64,000 nucleotides of DNA, taken from the NCBI RefSeq assembly GCF_019649055.1, contig NW_026570223.1, positions 2,294,001 to 2,358,000 on the forward strand, written 5' to 3'. Below the pieces are notes generated by a model. It searched no databases. It was not told the DNA's origin and saw nothing but the letters and a program-made list of their open reading frames with translations. How positions within the stretch are numbered: position 1 is the first letter of the stretch; the number at the start of each line of letters is the position of its first letter. A program made the position numbers and the translations under genes. Positions 13,109-28,100 of this stretch are shown here, in pieces. Source of the stretch: Paramacrobiotus metropolitanus. Its lineage: Eukaryota; Tardigrada; Eutardigrada; Parachela; Macrobiotidae.

Positions 13109-16100
13109 ATGGATGGAGAAGAACCAGCGCTTTTTGAGGAAGTTTACGAGCTGGGTGACTGTATTGGCAAGTAAGTGATGCTTGAAGGAGTCGCCGTTAA
13201 ATTCTCATTAACGTCCGACATCTCGTGATAAGCGAGAAATGCAATGCGATGCGAAACTTTGTCGACCACTGGTCAGTCGTGCGTGGAATTTTTTCGTTCA
13301 GCCAACCGTGAATTTTACATTTGTTTTTATGATTTGGAAATTTAAAAATATCTGTAATATTTTGTGGGGTGAACCATAAAGTGTGCCACTACAGGAATGT
13401 GAATTTTCGAGTGTTTTTTTATTGTCTGTTTTGTGTTTTATTGTCTTTTTTGCGCAAAATAAATCCCTATACAATTATGCAGTCATAAATGTATGAAACG
13501 GAACTTGCAGTTGTATTGATTGCTCCGCTAGCTAAAAGTAAAATGTAAAACAGTATAAAAAACATTAAATTTGTTTTGTCTGTAAAAAATTAATTTCTGC
13601 TTCATCTGCTTACCATAAGATTGTGGTGTTCAAAATTATCATTGATAAATAGAACTTCATAAGTTCATATAGAAGGGTACACCTTATGTACATAATTAGA
13701 GGAACGACCAAATGATTACGTGAAATTTTTTAAATTGTATTTTTAAAATAAAAAATGCCCAAAGTAAATGCCCAAAGTAAAAATGCCCAACTGATTTGTT
13801 TGTTGATTGCTACTGATTTTGTTATTAAGTTTTTTGTAATTTATTTACACTCGAAAGGTGTTGGCACTCGTTAGGCACGATAAGCGTTACGGTTTTCAAA
13901 AGCTTTGTTTGTGTTATCTTTTTTTATTCGGTCGTTTCATTGTGGTTATCTCTGGTATGCTAATTAGTTACAGCTTTTTGAAGTTCGAGTTTATTAATAG
14001 TTGAATTGCGCTTATTTGTACCATCGAATACATTTTCGACACTGTCATGCTTGAAAGATTTGGCAGGCTGCGGCAAGATTTGATTCAGCTTGAATGTTTG
14101 GCAGGACTGGGATTCTGGTGTAGTTTTACTGGGTCGATTTGGCATTTCAGTTGACTTCATAATTAACTGGGTTGATGCATTTGAACTGATAATCCCCTGT
14201 GCTTTCATTAACTGTCTGCTTTCCTCCCAGTTATTTTGCAGTATTTCATAGTTTGACATTTTTGCTCTGGTTTCTAATCTCGCTGACTGGTAAAGATTGT
14301 TACGTATTGTGCCATTTATTATTTTTATAACTTCGCATCAGATTTATGAAAGGGAGGCACTTTACTTAATTTGTTTACCTTAAATGGGAACAAAGTCTTT
14401 ACAATGGAGCTTTTAATTATTGTTGTTATATCTGTAATAGAATTTCAAAATGGGAAATAATTGTGAAAGCATGACAATAACGACAAAATCTTTGTTTCTC
14501 GGTTCTAAAATATACCCAGTAGATATCAGGGTTTAAGAGCGTAACGGGGTTTGGCAAGCGTTTGGTTTCTACAACATTAATTTTTTCATAAATACTGGCG
14601 TAGTAATATTAATTAAAGATGGAGATGAAGATTTTGGTATTCGTGCCAGCAATCCAGTTATAATCCCAGGAAATCGTAAAATTGGGCCACTGCAGATTTT
14701 CCAACCAGCCACTGCACAGTAAAAAGGCTTCATCCGATAATAAATTGTTATTCACAATGTTATTTTTCCTGCATGCTGCGCAAAATGAATGACGGCATAG
14801 GCGGCAGCGGAGCGAGTAGATTATTTTGGCTTGATTAAATTTTCAGTGCTAATCACAAGGTTTTATGTTTTGATGTCATTGGGCGGCGGAGATTGTGGGA
14901 GATGCTTGAGAGTCTGTTTTTATGATTTTCTATGGGATTGTGTCCCCACATATGTGCGTATACGCGATGGGCATGTGGCGGCGGCATCGGCGGCGGAACT
15001 GAGAATCCTTTTGCAAATCAAAGACGGCAAAAGGAGATTGCTCCCTTAACTCGCATATGTGACGTTGCTGTCTTATCTCTCCCATACAACGTTGAACTGT
15101 GTACGTTGGCTTGCTTTGAGTTGGCTTTGCCGGTTTGTTTGGCTGGTTTTGTGGACTAGTTTCCTTTAGCGGGATACAGATATGCAGTGCGTAGTAGCGC
15201 CGACTATAAAATAAAGACAAAATCGATGATGATGGGTACCAGCGGTTGGTGTTAGGGAAGAAGAAAAAAAGACGATTCCCGGCGAATAAACCAACCGGCA
15301 CTCGGCGCCATGTACACAGTCAGACACACAGTCCCGGCCACAAGATATATATCCTGCCCATAGTTTCCTGCTCGTTTTAAATTTTAATTTGATACTGCTT
15401 GTCAAGCTGCGGGGATGTATTTTATTGCCGGATAATGCAGTAAAGGATCCCCGCTACACACTGCTCTAATTTTGTCAAGAGGCTGGCTGTGGCATGCGTG
15501 GAACGTTTGTAAAGATAGATGTCCTATGCGGGATCCCCTTTACACAAGTGCAAAAACCCCCTGCCCGCATCCAGCCGTTTTTCTGTTATTTTTTTCGCGC
15601 AATACGATCTTAGCGACAGTATGCAGGCTGGCAGGCAAATTGCGCGCCTGTGAGGAAAGTTATCAGTGGTTGTTGCAGCAGCTCCTAAGTATCCTTGTCA
15701 CGCCAAGCTAATTTGGTGTGCCGCCGTGAAATTGATATACTTTAGAAGTGCCGTCATTACCCAGCGCTTATTTCATCCCCAATAAGTGGGATAAGCTCTG
15801 TAACAGAAAAACCCTGTCAGTCAGTTGGATATGGTCCGGTCATCAATATTGTACAGCGATGAAAAATCGGTTTTCTACACCTAGATTGTTATTTAATGAC
15901 TGCCAAAACTATCTACAATGCGACTACACATGAACACCGTTTTCAGTCATCATCCCGAGTTTAGAATTACAGTACCGGTATTATTAGTTAGTACATTAGT
16001 CTGTGGACTGTAATGCCGTCACCATCAAATGCTTACTTACGCGTTCAGAACAAATGTCTGTCAGGGCCGTGTTTTCTTCCGGAAAAATTCTTATATGATG

Positions 16101-19100
16101 AAAAGTTTTCCTGTGGCTGTCGTATTTATTTATTTCTCAAATGTGATTCGTAATTGCGTACTGTTTAATGCTGATAATTGTTCCAGGAATTTACGATTCT
16201 GTTCGCGAATAGCGACTACGGATATATATGTTAACTTTGTGCTATTTGGCATTATGAACTTATGAAGCGGTGTTCTCTGACAGTTTTAAAAATAAGTCGC
16301 TTACTCCAGAGAAGGAAATTGTAAAAAAGTCGAATTGCTCATGAGGCCGATGTGCTGTACAGTGTCTGTACTTGTACAATAGTTCTGCGTTGTTGTGCTA
16401 TTGGTGGTTCACATTAAAGTGTCGCTTATATAAGCGACACTTTAATTGACAATAGACAGACAGGATAATATTAATAGCAATCATCAGCCGTCCAATATAG
16501 GTTGACCGCCACATAAACCGAAAACGTTTTCCGGACGGCGCTTCGTAAGAGTTCGTCTTATTATAAAGTTTAACGGTGACGACAACGATAGATGGTAAAC
16601 ATGGGAAGAAGGGATCACGGCGTCGGCAGTGCTTGACATGGATCGTGGACGGGAGAATTGTTTCTTTACGCTGGATTAGGCTTGGAGTAGCTGACTAAAT
16701 GCTTCCGAGTGTGCCACCTGGATGCATTAAATATGTTGACATTTATTACTCTGTGGTCACCTTTGCTTGTCAAACGGATAGCATACCCACTCATCCTCAA
16801 TATACACAACGCAGTCTGGAGGGAACAATTGAGCACCCGAGGTCGATATCGAGTTTATCCCGATAATCACATATTAGCGGTGGCACTGTTTAGGGATTGT
16901 TGTGCTTTGCATTCGATTGGGTGGAAACGGGATATTTGTTTTCTTATATGGGTGCACTTAATAAGTAGTTGTGCTTCCACATGTGTCCGGCGTGTGTGCA
17001 TCTTCAGCAAGCGATAATTACAGCCCGATGTGGTGAATTGGTGTCAGTGCCGGAGATGTGCGTTGCCGCTGCAGTTGTTTTTATTGTTGTTGTCTTTCTG
17101 CATCCATTTTTTGCAATGGTAATGCCTTTGCGCTATTGTTTGCTGTTCTAATTACCATAATAAAATTTGACAGGCGCTAGTTTTCTCCGAGTTTATAACA
17201 GTAGCGGTGCTGTAAGTGTACTCGCACTTTTTACATCTGGTTTTCGTTGCAGACTTGCAGTGAGTAATGATGGTAATTGTGTTCTCGTCCGTTAGATTAG
17301 CCGAATAAGTTTCAAATCACATAATCTTCGCAAAGTCTTTTCTTTCTCGCTCAGCACAAAAGACAGATGAGATTTTGATTTTGTACGTTCAAATTCCCTG
17401 TGGTAACTCGGGATACGCCCAGTGAGGTCCCTCCCATGGGCTCACGCTGGTGATGGTTAATCAGTCTTTATTAGTATTAGTCCGTTAATGGAAATCAAGC
17501 GCCCGTCTCGCGCAGTCCAGTTGGGAATTATTATACGTTCCCGGAAATCGCTGCAGACAGGCGTATGAAAATTTTATGATAGTGTCTTAAAGTTTTACGA
17601 CATTAAGCTGATATGGAAATGGGAAGGAGTCCGAAGGACGGCATCCTGGATAATGGCATTCAAATCTAAACTGGATGTGTGTCGCTTACCTTGTTGATAT
17701 TCCGCTGCAGTTGTCGGTTGGACTGTTTAATGTTGCATTAATGACGCGACATTTATTTGAGATTTACGAGTATGAGCGGCAGCTGGTGATTATTATTTGC
17801 ACAGATACCTCTAATTACATAGAATAAATATCAACAGTTTCCAGTACAGGTCGGGAAATAGAATATGATATGGAACTCAAATGTTTAGTCAATCAAACGG
17901 TTGGTGAAAATGCGAACTTAGCATACATATGCCGGTTGGTGTCAAATGCGAATGCGCCATCGCTGGACCGATTTTGTGTGGGGCACTTAAGAGCTCTTTT
18001 TGAAATTTTGACAAGAAGCTAATTGTCGTTTTGTGATCAAAATATCATCTGTCTTGTCTGAGCGCACAGAATAGGAGAATCAGTGTGAAAACTTTGGTGT
18101 GATTTTGCATCGCGTAGTTTGTGTGGTTAAATGAGACAACGTTGGCCAATTTTAAAGTTTGTAAGTTATGAGTGTTTTTGCCACTCTTGTCATTTGCAAC
18201 TTTTTAACGTGAACCATGATGGAAAAACCTAATATAAAATAAAAAGCTACATTATTACGTCGTTCATTTACTCATTATGTCATGCAGTTGTTTAATCATT
18301 AAAACGCTTGCTGATTTTGCTGATAGTATTAGGCCAAAACCGTTGCAGCTTGCTGTGGGCTGACCCATGAAATGTATTCCGCTATCAAACTTGATTTACT
18401 ATGTATAATACTACTGATGCCGCTACTGTGGATTTTGGATGTACTTGATACAGTAGCTGAGAAATTTTAATTTTCATGTGCATGAATCTGATTTCGCATT
18501 GAGGCTGTGACACTGAAATTTTTTCTGTCACCGATTTTCCATCAAAGTAGGATGAGTGTACTGTGTAGTGTGCATGCTTGCATTGCCGGATTCTGTGCAT
18601 GAGTATATATGACCGAGTGAAAAGGCGAGATCACCCAACGAAAAAAACAAATATCTGTATAAGTAATTATATTTCCGTTATAAGCAGATTCCACTGGCAT
18701 AGCTGTTGTATACGATACAGCTTGAATAAACGGACATATACGGCTTCCGGCAAGATATGAAACATTGTACTGTTGCGCGAAGCAGAGTGCGCGGGTGCTA
18801 AATGCTTACAGATTCTATCCTATGTATGGAAAAGATCCTCTTGATGCAAAAAATACAGAATCAAATGTGATTCCAGCGTAGTACTTTAAGTAACGGGATT
18901 GAAAGCTTTCCTGCGTAAATCCAGAGTGTCGTCTAGATATTTCTGTCTGCTATGAATTGCTTGGTCTGCTCGTACGCATAATATACCGTACTTTCATACT
19001 GATACTTTGACTCATACAGCGTTCCCGACAATTTTATAGAATGCATCGTTCGATTATTTCCCGTTATCCATTAATTTGTTACATTTACGTGCTTAATAAT

Positions 19101-22100
19101 GGAAATGCGGGCTAATGGAACAGAGTGAAATGCTGTACAGAAAGGGGAAAAATCGAAACTTTTAGTTGCATTTGCTGTTTAGGCTCTGTGCAGCTGGCAA
19201 TTTGTGTGAAGTCATAAACCATTTAGTTTTTTGCAGTGATGGTTGTAAATGTGATTTTTGGGTGATCTTGTATGGGTCGTTTATCGGCATTTTACAAGAT
19301 TTGCTTTATAATTAAAATTCTGTTTCCTGGTGATCTTTCAGTGAAGTTCCAGTTTTGGTGTTTTGGCTCTTGTTCGCGTTAGCGTTTACATTACATCTAC
19401 GTATCATCATCATACCATGTACGATTGTTATGACTGGTCATTTGATTACGGTGGAAATGGGCAGCGTTGTTATTAATGTTTGTCTTCACTCTTTAGGGGT
19501 AGCCATACGGAAGTGTACAAGTGCTCTCTACGAGAGAATGGACGTAATTTTGCCGTGAAAATTGTGGATGTAGCCTTGTACACGACAACACCCGGGCTGA
19601 GCACGGAAGGTGGGTAATTTTTGTTTTGGATGATTTTCTTGTGCAGGCTGTAAGGCGAGTGGATGTTGAGTGGCTAGAAAAAGTTGACATGAGAATGGTG
19701 GTGAGTGGAAGATTGTCTAATTTGTTCATGTGGGGTTGTGGTATTGCAGATCTGAAGAGGGAAGCATCCATTTGCATCAAGCTCAAGCATCCTCATATTG
19801 TGGAACTGTATAATACCTACGCGAGTCGCGATGGAAAGTTGTACATGGTCTTCGAATAGTAAGTTGTTTCGGAATTCGTTTGCTAAACTTAGTGTAGTTT
19901 TTGCATAATTCGCTTCTGCGTAATAACAATGACTGTACATCTTACTTCTGAGGCGGTTTCTGCAGGAGAGGCGGTTTCTGGACAAAAGAAGGAAAAATTT
20001 TTGTTTATTTTAAAGATGCAGAAGCTTTGTTTTACGCTTTTTATTGCTGAACTATTAGCTGTAGCTGAACTTGTTGGCTCTTTTTAATTTTCAGTCTTTC
20101 AGGAAAAAAGGACGGAATAAAATTTTGAAACAAAGGATTTGGTGCAGGTTATATGGGAGAGGGTTCACGATAATAGTTTCTGAGATATTTTGATGAATTT
20201 GCGTAAATGCTGCACGTAAATGTGAATAGGTAGGGTTCACCATATATGTGTGAAATTGTGACCCGGTGGAACACAGGCTTTGCTAATGTTGCGAACAATG
20301 GCTGTATTTGGTAGCCGATCAGCTGTAAATTATGGAATTATTTGTATTACGAAAATAATACTTATTCCAGTGTTATCGCTGCTATCTGTACTAAAACAAA
20401 CAGAGGTAAGCATAAAAAGATCGTTAAAATGCGCCTGCTTGAATGGTTAGCTGATTATCGTCTCCGTTAAAGACATGCGCTGTAGTCTTTGGTTATCGGG
20501 AAAACGGATCGTGGCTGGTCGCTTGTTCTGTTGGATATTTCATTTTGTGATAACACTCTGGGAAAACACAATGGTTTAAAAAATAGCTGTTACAAACAAA
20601 TTGTTTTCTGCTGGCTTGCACTTTGAGGGCGTTCTTTATCACTTCAAAGTGGCGAAAACATTACTGGAAACAGTTCATGACTTTCATGAAGTAAAATGAT
20701 CTTTACTTTGGATAGTCACGGTCTGTGGAAGCAACTGCTTTCCGGAAGATACAAGTGATTTAAGCAAAGAAGTTACCTTTTGCTTTTATCGCATAATTGC
20801 ATTTCATTTTATTTTGTGAATTAGGAAACATGAGCTGTTATGGTTGTGTTTACATCTTTTGAAAAATATTATATTTGCCTTGTAACCATTCTGATGAACC
20901 CGCAGACTAAAATTCCCATAAATTTGCAGTATGGAAGGCGCTGATCTCTGTTATGAAATTGTCAAACGCGCCAGCGCCGGATTTGTGTACAGCGAAGCGG
21001 TGGGCAGCCATTACATTCGGCAAGTGCTGGATGCCTTGCATTACTGCCATATTAACAACATTGTCCACCGTGACTTGAAGCCCCACAGTATTGTCCTGGC
21101 ATCCCGGGAAAATTCGGCACCGGTGAAAGTCGGCGGGTTCGGGCATGCTGTGGAGATGGATCGCTATGATCTGGCACCCATCCGCGGGCGGATAGGGTCG
21201 GCGCATTTCATGAGCCCCGAGATGCTGCAAGGCAAACCGTACGGAACGGCCACGGATATATGGAGCTGTGGAGTTTTGTTGTTTGTTATGCTCTCGGGTA
21301 ATCTGCCTTTCCAGGGGACCAAAGAGCGATTGTTTGATGCCATTTGTAACGCCAGAGTTTCGGTAAGACGATTGGCACCCGGTGATTTGGTTGCTGATGT
21401 GGTCGATATTTGCTTCGAGCTGGATTAACAATAAAGGATAGCCTATTATATTGGGTAAAATACTGTAATTAAGAACGAGCGATGTGTGTTATTTGCTTGG
21501 TTACAACTGTTACAAGAGATTTCCCGCTAGAAAAATTAATAATAGAATTGTTTGGCAGTTAATTATGTTGTATTTCAATGTGAAATACTTCATAATTTTT
21601 GAAATACCAAATACTTTACGTCAGTAAAGCAGAAGTGATAAATCAATACAAGGCTAGCATTTCCTGGTGTGGCAATGTTCTTAACTGCATTCTGATTTTT
21701 TGACAGGCTTTTGAAAATTAAAGCTGTACAGTAGATCCAAGAGGTGGTAGTTGTGTTTGGTTGTAAGTATTTTGTTTACATTATGTTTGTGAATACCTTT
21801 CTGTTTTACGACAATGATTTCTGGTGTGTTAAGCAGAAAAAAGTTGAAGAAATAAGGATAATTTTAAGTAATCACTGGTCTGCTGTTCCTTCTTGGTCTC
21901 ATAATGTTCGATTTTCCGCTTTCTCGAAATGTAACATTTTGGTTTTGGATATTTATTCATAAGTATCTTGTGATAATCAACACTACATAAAACCCTTGCA
22001 TTATTTGGTGCGCTTGTTTAAGTGACAATGTCTCCCTAAGCGATCCGGTTGATCGTATTCTGCTACAAACTTCTCGATAATGTATTGTAAAAAGAGTTTT

Positions 22101-25100
22101 TGTGAGTGTTTATGTCCAGTCATAACCGTTTTCCGCAGCACTTTTCTGAGTGTTGACCGTAAATCCTCGATGGATAATTGGCGGCATTGTCCGGGAATGT
22201 TAAGTCTAATTGGTTTTTTATGGTTTCACTTGATCCACAGTGGCCGCAATCGGAGTCAAGTAACCGATCGAATCCTTGTTGGCTGACTTTGAGTCTGCGG
22301 CACTTGTCGAGATTTGGTTAAAAGTGCACGTCCCGTTTCTCATCGATACTCTTTGGGCCACATTATTGACTATAAATCACTTGCATACATAGTAGATTTG
22401 GAATAATGTGATTTGGACGGGATAAGATAGTTTGGGTCAGAATCAGCGCCGAAATGCTGTTGGATTTTGTGTAATATTCTGCGGCAATATTCATTTCAAA
22501 GGGGCTCTCTCTCTGTATGTAGATGCCAGGGAAAACATGGGATCATATATCCGATTATGCCAAGGATCTCGTATTGAAGATGCTAACGGTGGATGCAGCG
22601 GAGCGCATCACTGCGGCTGAATGTCTGGATCATCCGTGGTTGAGGGAAAGGGAAAAATGTGTCAAGCGCGTCCATCTGCCGGAAACTGTGGAGGAAATGA
22701 GGAAGTTCAATCAGAGACGAAAATTGAGGGTATGTGTCGGGGTTTTTTCGTTATTACTTTTTTCTTCGGTCGGGCCACGACTTAGTATTAGTTGGTATGG
22801 GTCGGAGCATGTGTATGGAAAAATTGTTGTCGAGTGATCGATGCGTTTGCTTTCTTGATCGTGGTATGCAAGCTCACAGTATTGTTGAATGACAGGGTTT
22901 TTGAGTTAGAATAAATAGTTCAGTTTGTGTTGTTTTTATGTTTCGCCGTTGATCTGCAAGATTGTGGATCAGGTGAGTTATAAACTTATAGTTATAAAAA
23001 ATGAAGAACGTTTTCCTCGAAGCAAAAACAATGCTTTCTTTTGTAATGCGTTTTAGTTCTACTGAACTGGCTTACTTACCGTACCGAAATGCTTTCGTAG
23101 TATCTACCGTACCAAAAGTACTTTTCAAAGTTTTTTCGTAGTTGAAAACCAGAAAATGGTTTCGGTGCCGGATTTATTGAGATTTTCACTAATAGTATTT
23201 CCATCAAGAAAATTACTTATTTTTCTGGTATTGCGATAAGTTGTTATATCTTTTTTGGATGTTTTTTTAAGGCCCTAAATGGATGAATATGATTATGCAG
23301 TATTGAGATTCTTTGTGGGTTATAAATGCGTATACATGTTTTAGCGAATCGCATCATTACAATCTTGATAGTCCGTACTGCAGGTTTTGGACGTGTAAAT
23401 TTCGATTTGTAGCAGTCAGCTGTGGCTAATTTATGCGGTTTATGTTTTTCCGCTGTCAATTATCGCGCGATTTTTAAGTGTCGGTGTAACCAGTGCGCGA
23501 AGCGTGGCTAGTAATTAAAATGTGATTGACGGCTGTGTTTGCAGTTCTTGACTTGGGGTGAAAGTATGGGCAGGCGAGATTGTTTTGGCTGGGATGTGAG
23601 CATCCAAAATAGATGTTGCTGTTGCCTGTTGGGCATTCTTGTAATTACGCTCTTCGATCGTGAACTTGTGAATTTTGCGGATTAGCGCCTTTAGAAAACT
23701 TCGAATAAGCTTGCATTAAGCGCAGTGTTGTGGGCGTTCGAAAGTAACGGTTTTTTTTCGAGTAACATAATATGATAAACGTTGTTGGAAATATTAATAT
23801 TTTGTTTTTTAGTTCGCTTTCGAATGAGCACAAAACGTAAATAGGGCTTTCCTGATTATACCCGCAGCTGTTTCATTCTGTAAATTATTGACGCTGGAAG
23901 CGTTGTCCTTTTAGATCGGTATATTTATGCAAACGTTGGTTTAATTCTATATGATGACGGATTTTTTGCGTATTTATGGGAGTTACTTTTATATCGTTTG
24001 CTGCTTCCGCAGATTAATGGCGACTAAGCGCTTCTGTCGTTATTAAATTAGCTATATTTTTTAAATTTGCTGCGGAGTGTGTGGATTACATATTACGTTC
24101 TCTTTCCCTTTTTTCGTGCATCGACAGAGGAATCCGAAAGCGATTTATGAACAGGAAGTGACAGGAAAACTTGCTTTCTTACGTACATACAGCTATCGTA
24201 ACTGTGTACGCTCATGTCAGCATACGCGCATTTGCTTTGACGAATAGCGTCGAGTATGTGAGAAAACGCGTCAGCAGTGGGATAAAACGCCAAAGAATCC
24301 CTGTTGATATAATTCATACTTTTTCATTTTGCCGATGCACGTTTTTAAGACCGTAGTTGACACTGGAACAGGATCGGCGAGAGCGAGAGAAGGAATGCTC
24401 GTCGATTGGTGGGCGGTGCTTTCAGTGCTCGTTTAACCGCCGGAATGCGCCGATATCGTTGCAAAGAGATAGAGAAAACAGCTTGTGTATTCCAGTACCA
24501 GCCACTATGCTACAATTTTGACGTCAAATAGTACAACTAATTGGCCTGCTGTTGCTTCCCGTTGCATTGCATTAGACCGCTTACAAACTACAGCGTCATT
24601 CGTCAGATACATTACACGATCTTACCAGCAAATTGACTTTATATGTGTGTATGTTTTCCCCATATATTTTGCCGGTGATTGAACTAGGCGGGTGATTGAT
24701 AGCACGGCTTCTTTTTGTATCTGGAAGCAATTTTATGTAAAGTGCCGTCACGTTGTTTGGCTGTGTGTTGGTTTGGGCGCGAGAAGCGAGGTTTGTGTCT
24801 TGTCGGCGTGTAGTTTTTCACACCCTGTCGCTGCATTATCCTTTCACCCCCGCCGCTTCATTTGGAGAGTTTGTCTATACATTTCTGGTGTTGACTTGTA
24901 GGGAGCGGTACTGGCGGCTGTGAGTAGTCCCAAATGGAATGCCTTCTATAGTGATTCCCATACGGATAGTCCCACGTCGGCCCTGACCGAGTACGGTATG
25001 GAAATGGATGATCCGGCTACTTCCTCGGCGGCTGTGAGCCTGGTGCTGGATAGCCTGGATGAAATTCAGTGTCTGACCAATTTGCGGGATATTGAGAAGG

Positions 25101-28100
25101 ATTTCTTGCATGATATTCTGGAGGATACGACGCTCCATACTCTGCTCAACGTAAGTTTATTTTTTTTTGCGTTTAGCCTAATGGCTTACAGGTTTCAGGG
25201 AGGTTGGCGGCATATGAGCCGTGAGGGATGTGATCGTTTTGGGAGTAGGGACAGGAGAGACGGGATAGAGATGTAATTAGAGCGAATTGTTTCAAGTGGT
25301 GTGTTTTCTTTGCCGCAGGTCACGTAGGCTTTATTTGCTGTTCGGTAATCCGCTGATGTTATCGTCGTTTAAAATCAATTCGTGTTGCGTGAGCATCACC
25401 GCCATAATTTTACAAAGCTTGCGTTTATTAGGGTTTAAACGGCTGTAAGTTATTTTGCCGAAACATTCAGACATTTACATTTGTTCAACAGGTCACGGTT
25501 TTATTTGTCACAAAACTAGAGGTGGTTTTTTTAAAGCGGTTGCAATATCCAGATATTAAGATTATCACTTCGGCAAGCTCAGTTGTTTCACTAATCATTT
25601 TTGGTCTGATAATTCTTTTATAGTGCAGATATTTGGATTATCATCGTTAGGAATGCATAAAGCTATAAAAAGGGTTAATGTTGTATTAGTTAGAGTAAAC
25701 CCATTGGTCCGGAAATCACTTGGTGAAAAACAGGGTTACGGAATTTTTTCAAGGGAAATAATCACCCCGGCCCTAATTAATTAATAGCTTGTTTTTCATG
25801 GGTGAACGGGTGAAGAAAAGGGGGCCAGAATAGCAATGTCCCGTCGTCTCCGAGTCCAGTGTTGATCCGAAAATGGAAATGCCGGATTTGGGAGCTAAGT
25901 TGAAGCCGTAATTAATGGTCGGGAAAGAGGGAAGAAAGGAGACTGTGTTCCTTTTCCTCTCTTATGATATTGCACTGCACATTGACCCGCAACGGAAAGA
26001 AATCATCCACATCCGCTCTTTGCACTTGGACTGATGTAGTCGTGTGGCAGTTGGATAGTGAATTATTCAACTGCCACTTCATCGTGGGGCTGCTAGTAAT
26101 TTTGCTACTGGTCGATAAAATGAAATGCAATTTATTCCTCAGAGCCGCCTAGCCGCCGCTTGATGGGCTGATCATCTCGTAAATGGACTTTGTCGAAAAA
26201 ATTAGTAACATTTTCGGGATATTAGGTATTGATTTAAGGATTTGTTGGGGATGGAGAATTATGTGAATTAAATATTGATATTTTCAAACAGATTATATCC
26301 ACTGAGAAGCAAATTCGATCTCTGTCTTAGGGTTTTGTAAGATTGAGTGCGTAGCATTTCCATTACGCTGAATTTCGATCCGCTTCACAAAAGGGAATTT
26401 GCGTTCTCGTAGCCTATTTTGTGGATGGGGATTTGGGCATTATCCTAGTTTATGGTTTCGTCGTAATCTGTTTTATTTTACTGAACAGCATTGCGTCCGC
26501 GATTTTGGTTTCAGTTCGGTTTGTAGATATTTCCAGAGGCTGCGGTGTTATCTAATTTAAGCCGATTCGTAGAAACAGAATTTTCTTAAACCATCTTGAA
26601 ATGACGGTGTAATTGTTAAAATTGACACTTGCGGTCTTTTTCCTTGTACGTTTTCTCGCTGCATAAACGAAGGTTTCGTTTTGCATTTTTTTTTATTTTC
26701 ATTCAGATTTGGTAATAAAAGTGAAGTTAATACTACTTTCTGTCGGTACCGGTCAGATTTTTATTAAAAAATCTCGATATTTGCAGGAATTGCGATTCCG
26801 TTTAATATGCCTAGGCGCTCGGCTGTATTAAAGTTCGGTTTTTCGAAACACGCCATAACCATAAGGGAAATTTGTATAAAGAATTGGAAAATGTAGAGAG
26901 CTTTTAATCGATCGATGTATTTCAAAATCGCGCATTTTGGATCTTCGTTGGGTTTTTTTTATTTTGCGAAATACTTGTGTATAACAGTCGGTATATCTGC
27001 TATACTGATACATTTAGCGGTATCAATAACGGGTTTTCCCATCTTTAAATGTGTGATACGCATTTCAAAGGACGATTAGCATAGCTTTAAACATAATCAC
27101 ACATGTCGGCTGAACTCACAAATATGTGTTACGTCTCAGGAGAAATCATGTTTGCCGCAGAAATTAGCATGAATACTGTTATTCCCTTGAAAGATGTGTT
27201 TACTTGCTTCGTTCTGTCAATGTTATGGATCGTTTTGACCCTTACGAAAAACCGGTGTGTTGCATATGCCATTTTCCCCACAAGTGTGTTTGTCGGTATT
27301 GACGGTTTGTTCGCCGTCTTTTTCCGATCCTTTCGATTTTCGTCTTGTTGACTCCCAGGCTTCCGACGGTTAAAAGTTCTGAAAAGAGGCTATCGACCGA
27401 GCCTGCCATCCTGTATTCCATAAGATAAAACTTTTAAATCTTTCCCGGTACAATTACCGAGTGGTCATTTCAGTACTCAGATTGCGCTTTTATTTTTATC
27501 TGTATCGATTTGTCTGTTTTGAATGGACAGTGGCGGCAATAATGCAGTGGACAACCAAAAGGGACAAGCCATCCAGCTTGCAGTTAGTCTATTAAAAACA
27601 GGATGCCCGGCGGAATGGGGCCGCATGAAATATAGGGAAGATATATTTGTTGTTTCGTGACTGCAGGGTGTAGATTAAATGCAATGAGATTACCATGTCC
27701 AGTCGAGTGGACTAAACGGATTTGTGCTGGTACATGCATTGGATACTGCGTATAGTCAATAGTGCTGTCCGATATACGATCGTGATGAACTCAACTAGTC
27801 CAAACATTCGACATGCTCTGTCTTCCGGTCAGCATGGAATGTTTACTGTATGCAGTGTCAAGTTTTTCGGCGTCTTGCCGTAAGATAGTTGTTAAGGCAG
27901 AGCGGTTAAAAAAGGTGTGCATGAGGCGTATTTTCGTTCATCTTGAGGAGTTAGCGTTCGACGATTTCAGTTCTCATGTTCCACAAAAAGATTTTCACTA
28001 TATGCGTACTGGATAATGTTTGGTCAGATTTTGTAGCAATGAACTGCTTGGACGTAAAGTTACTGCAGCATTTGGATTTTCTCAAAACGATATGAGGGTT

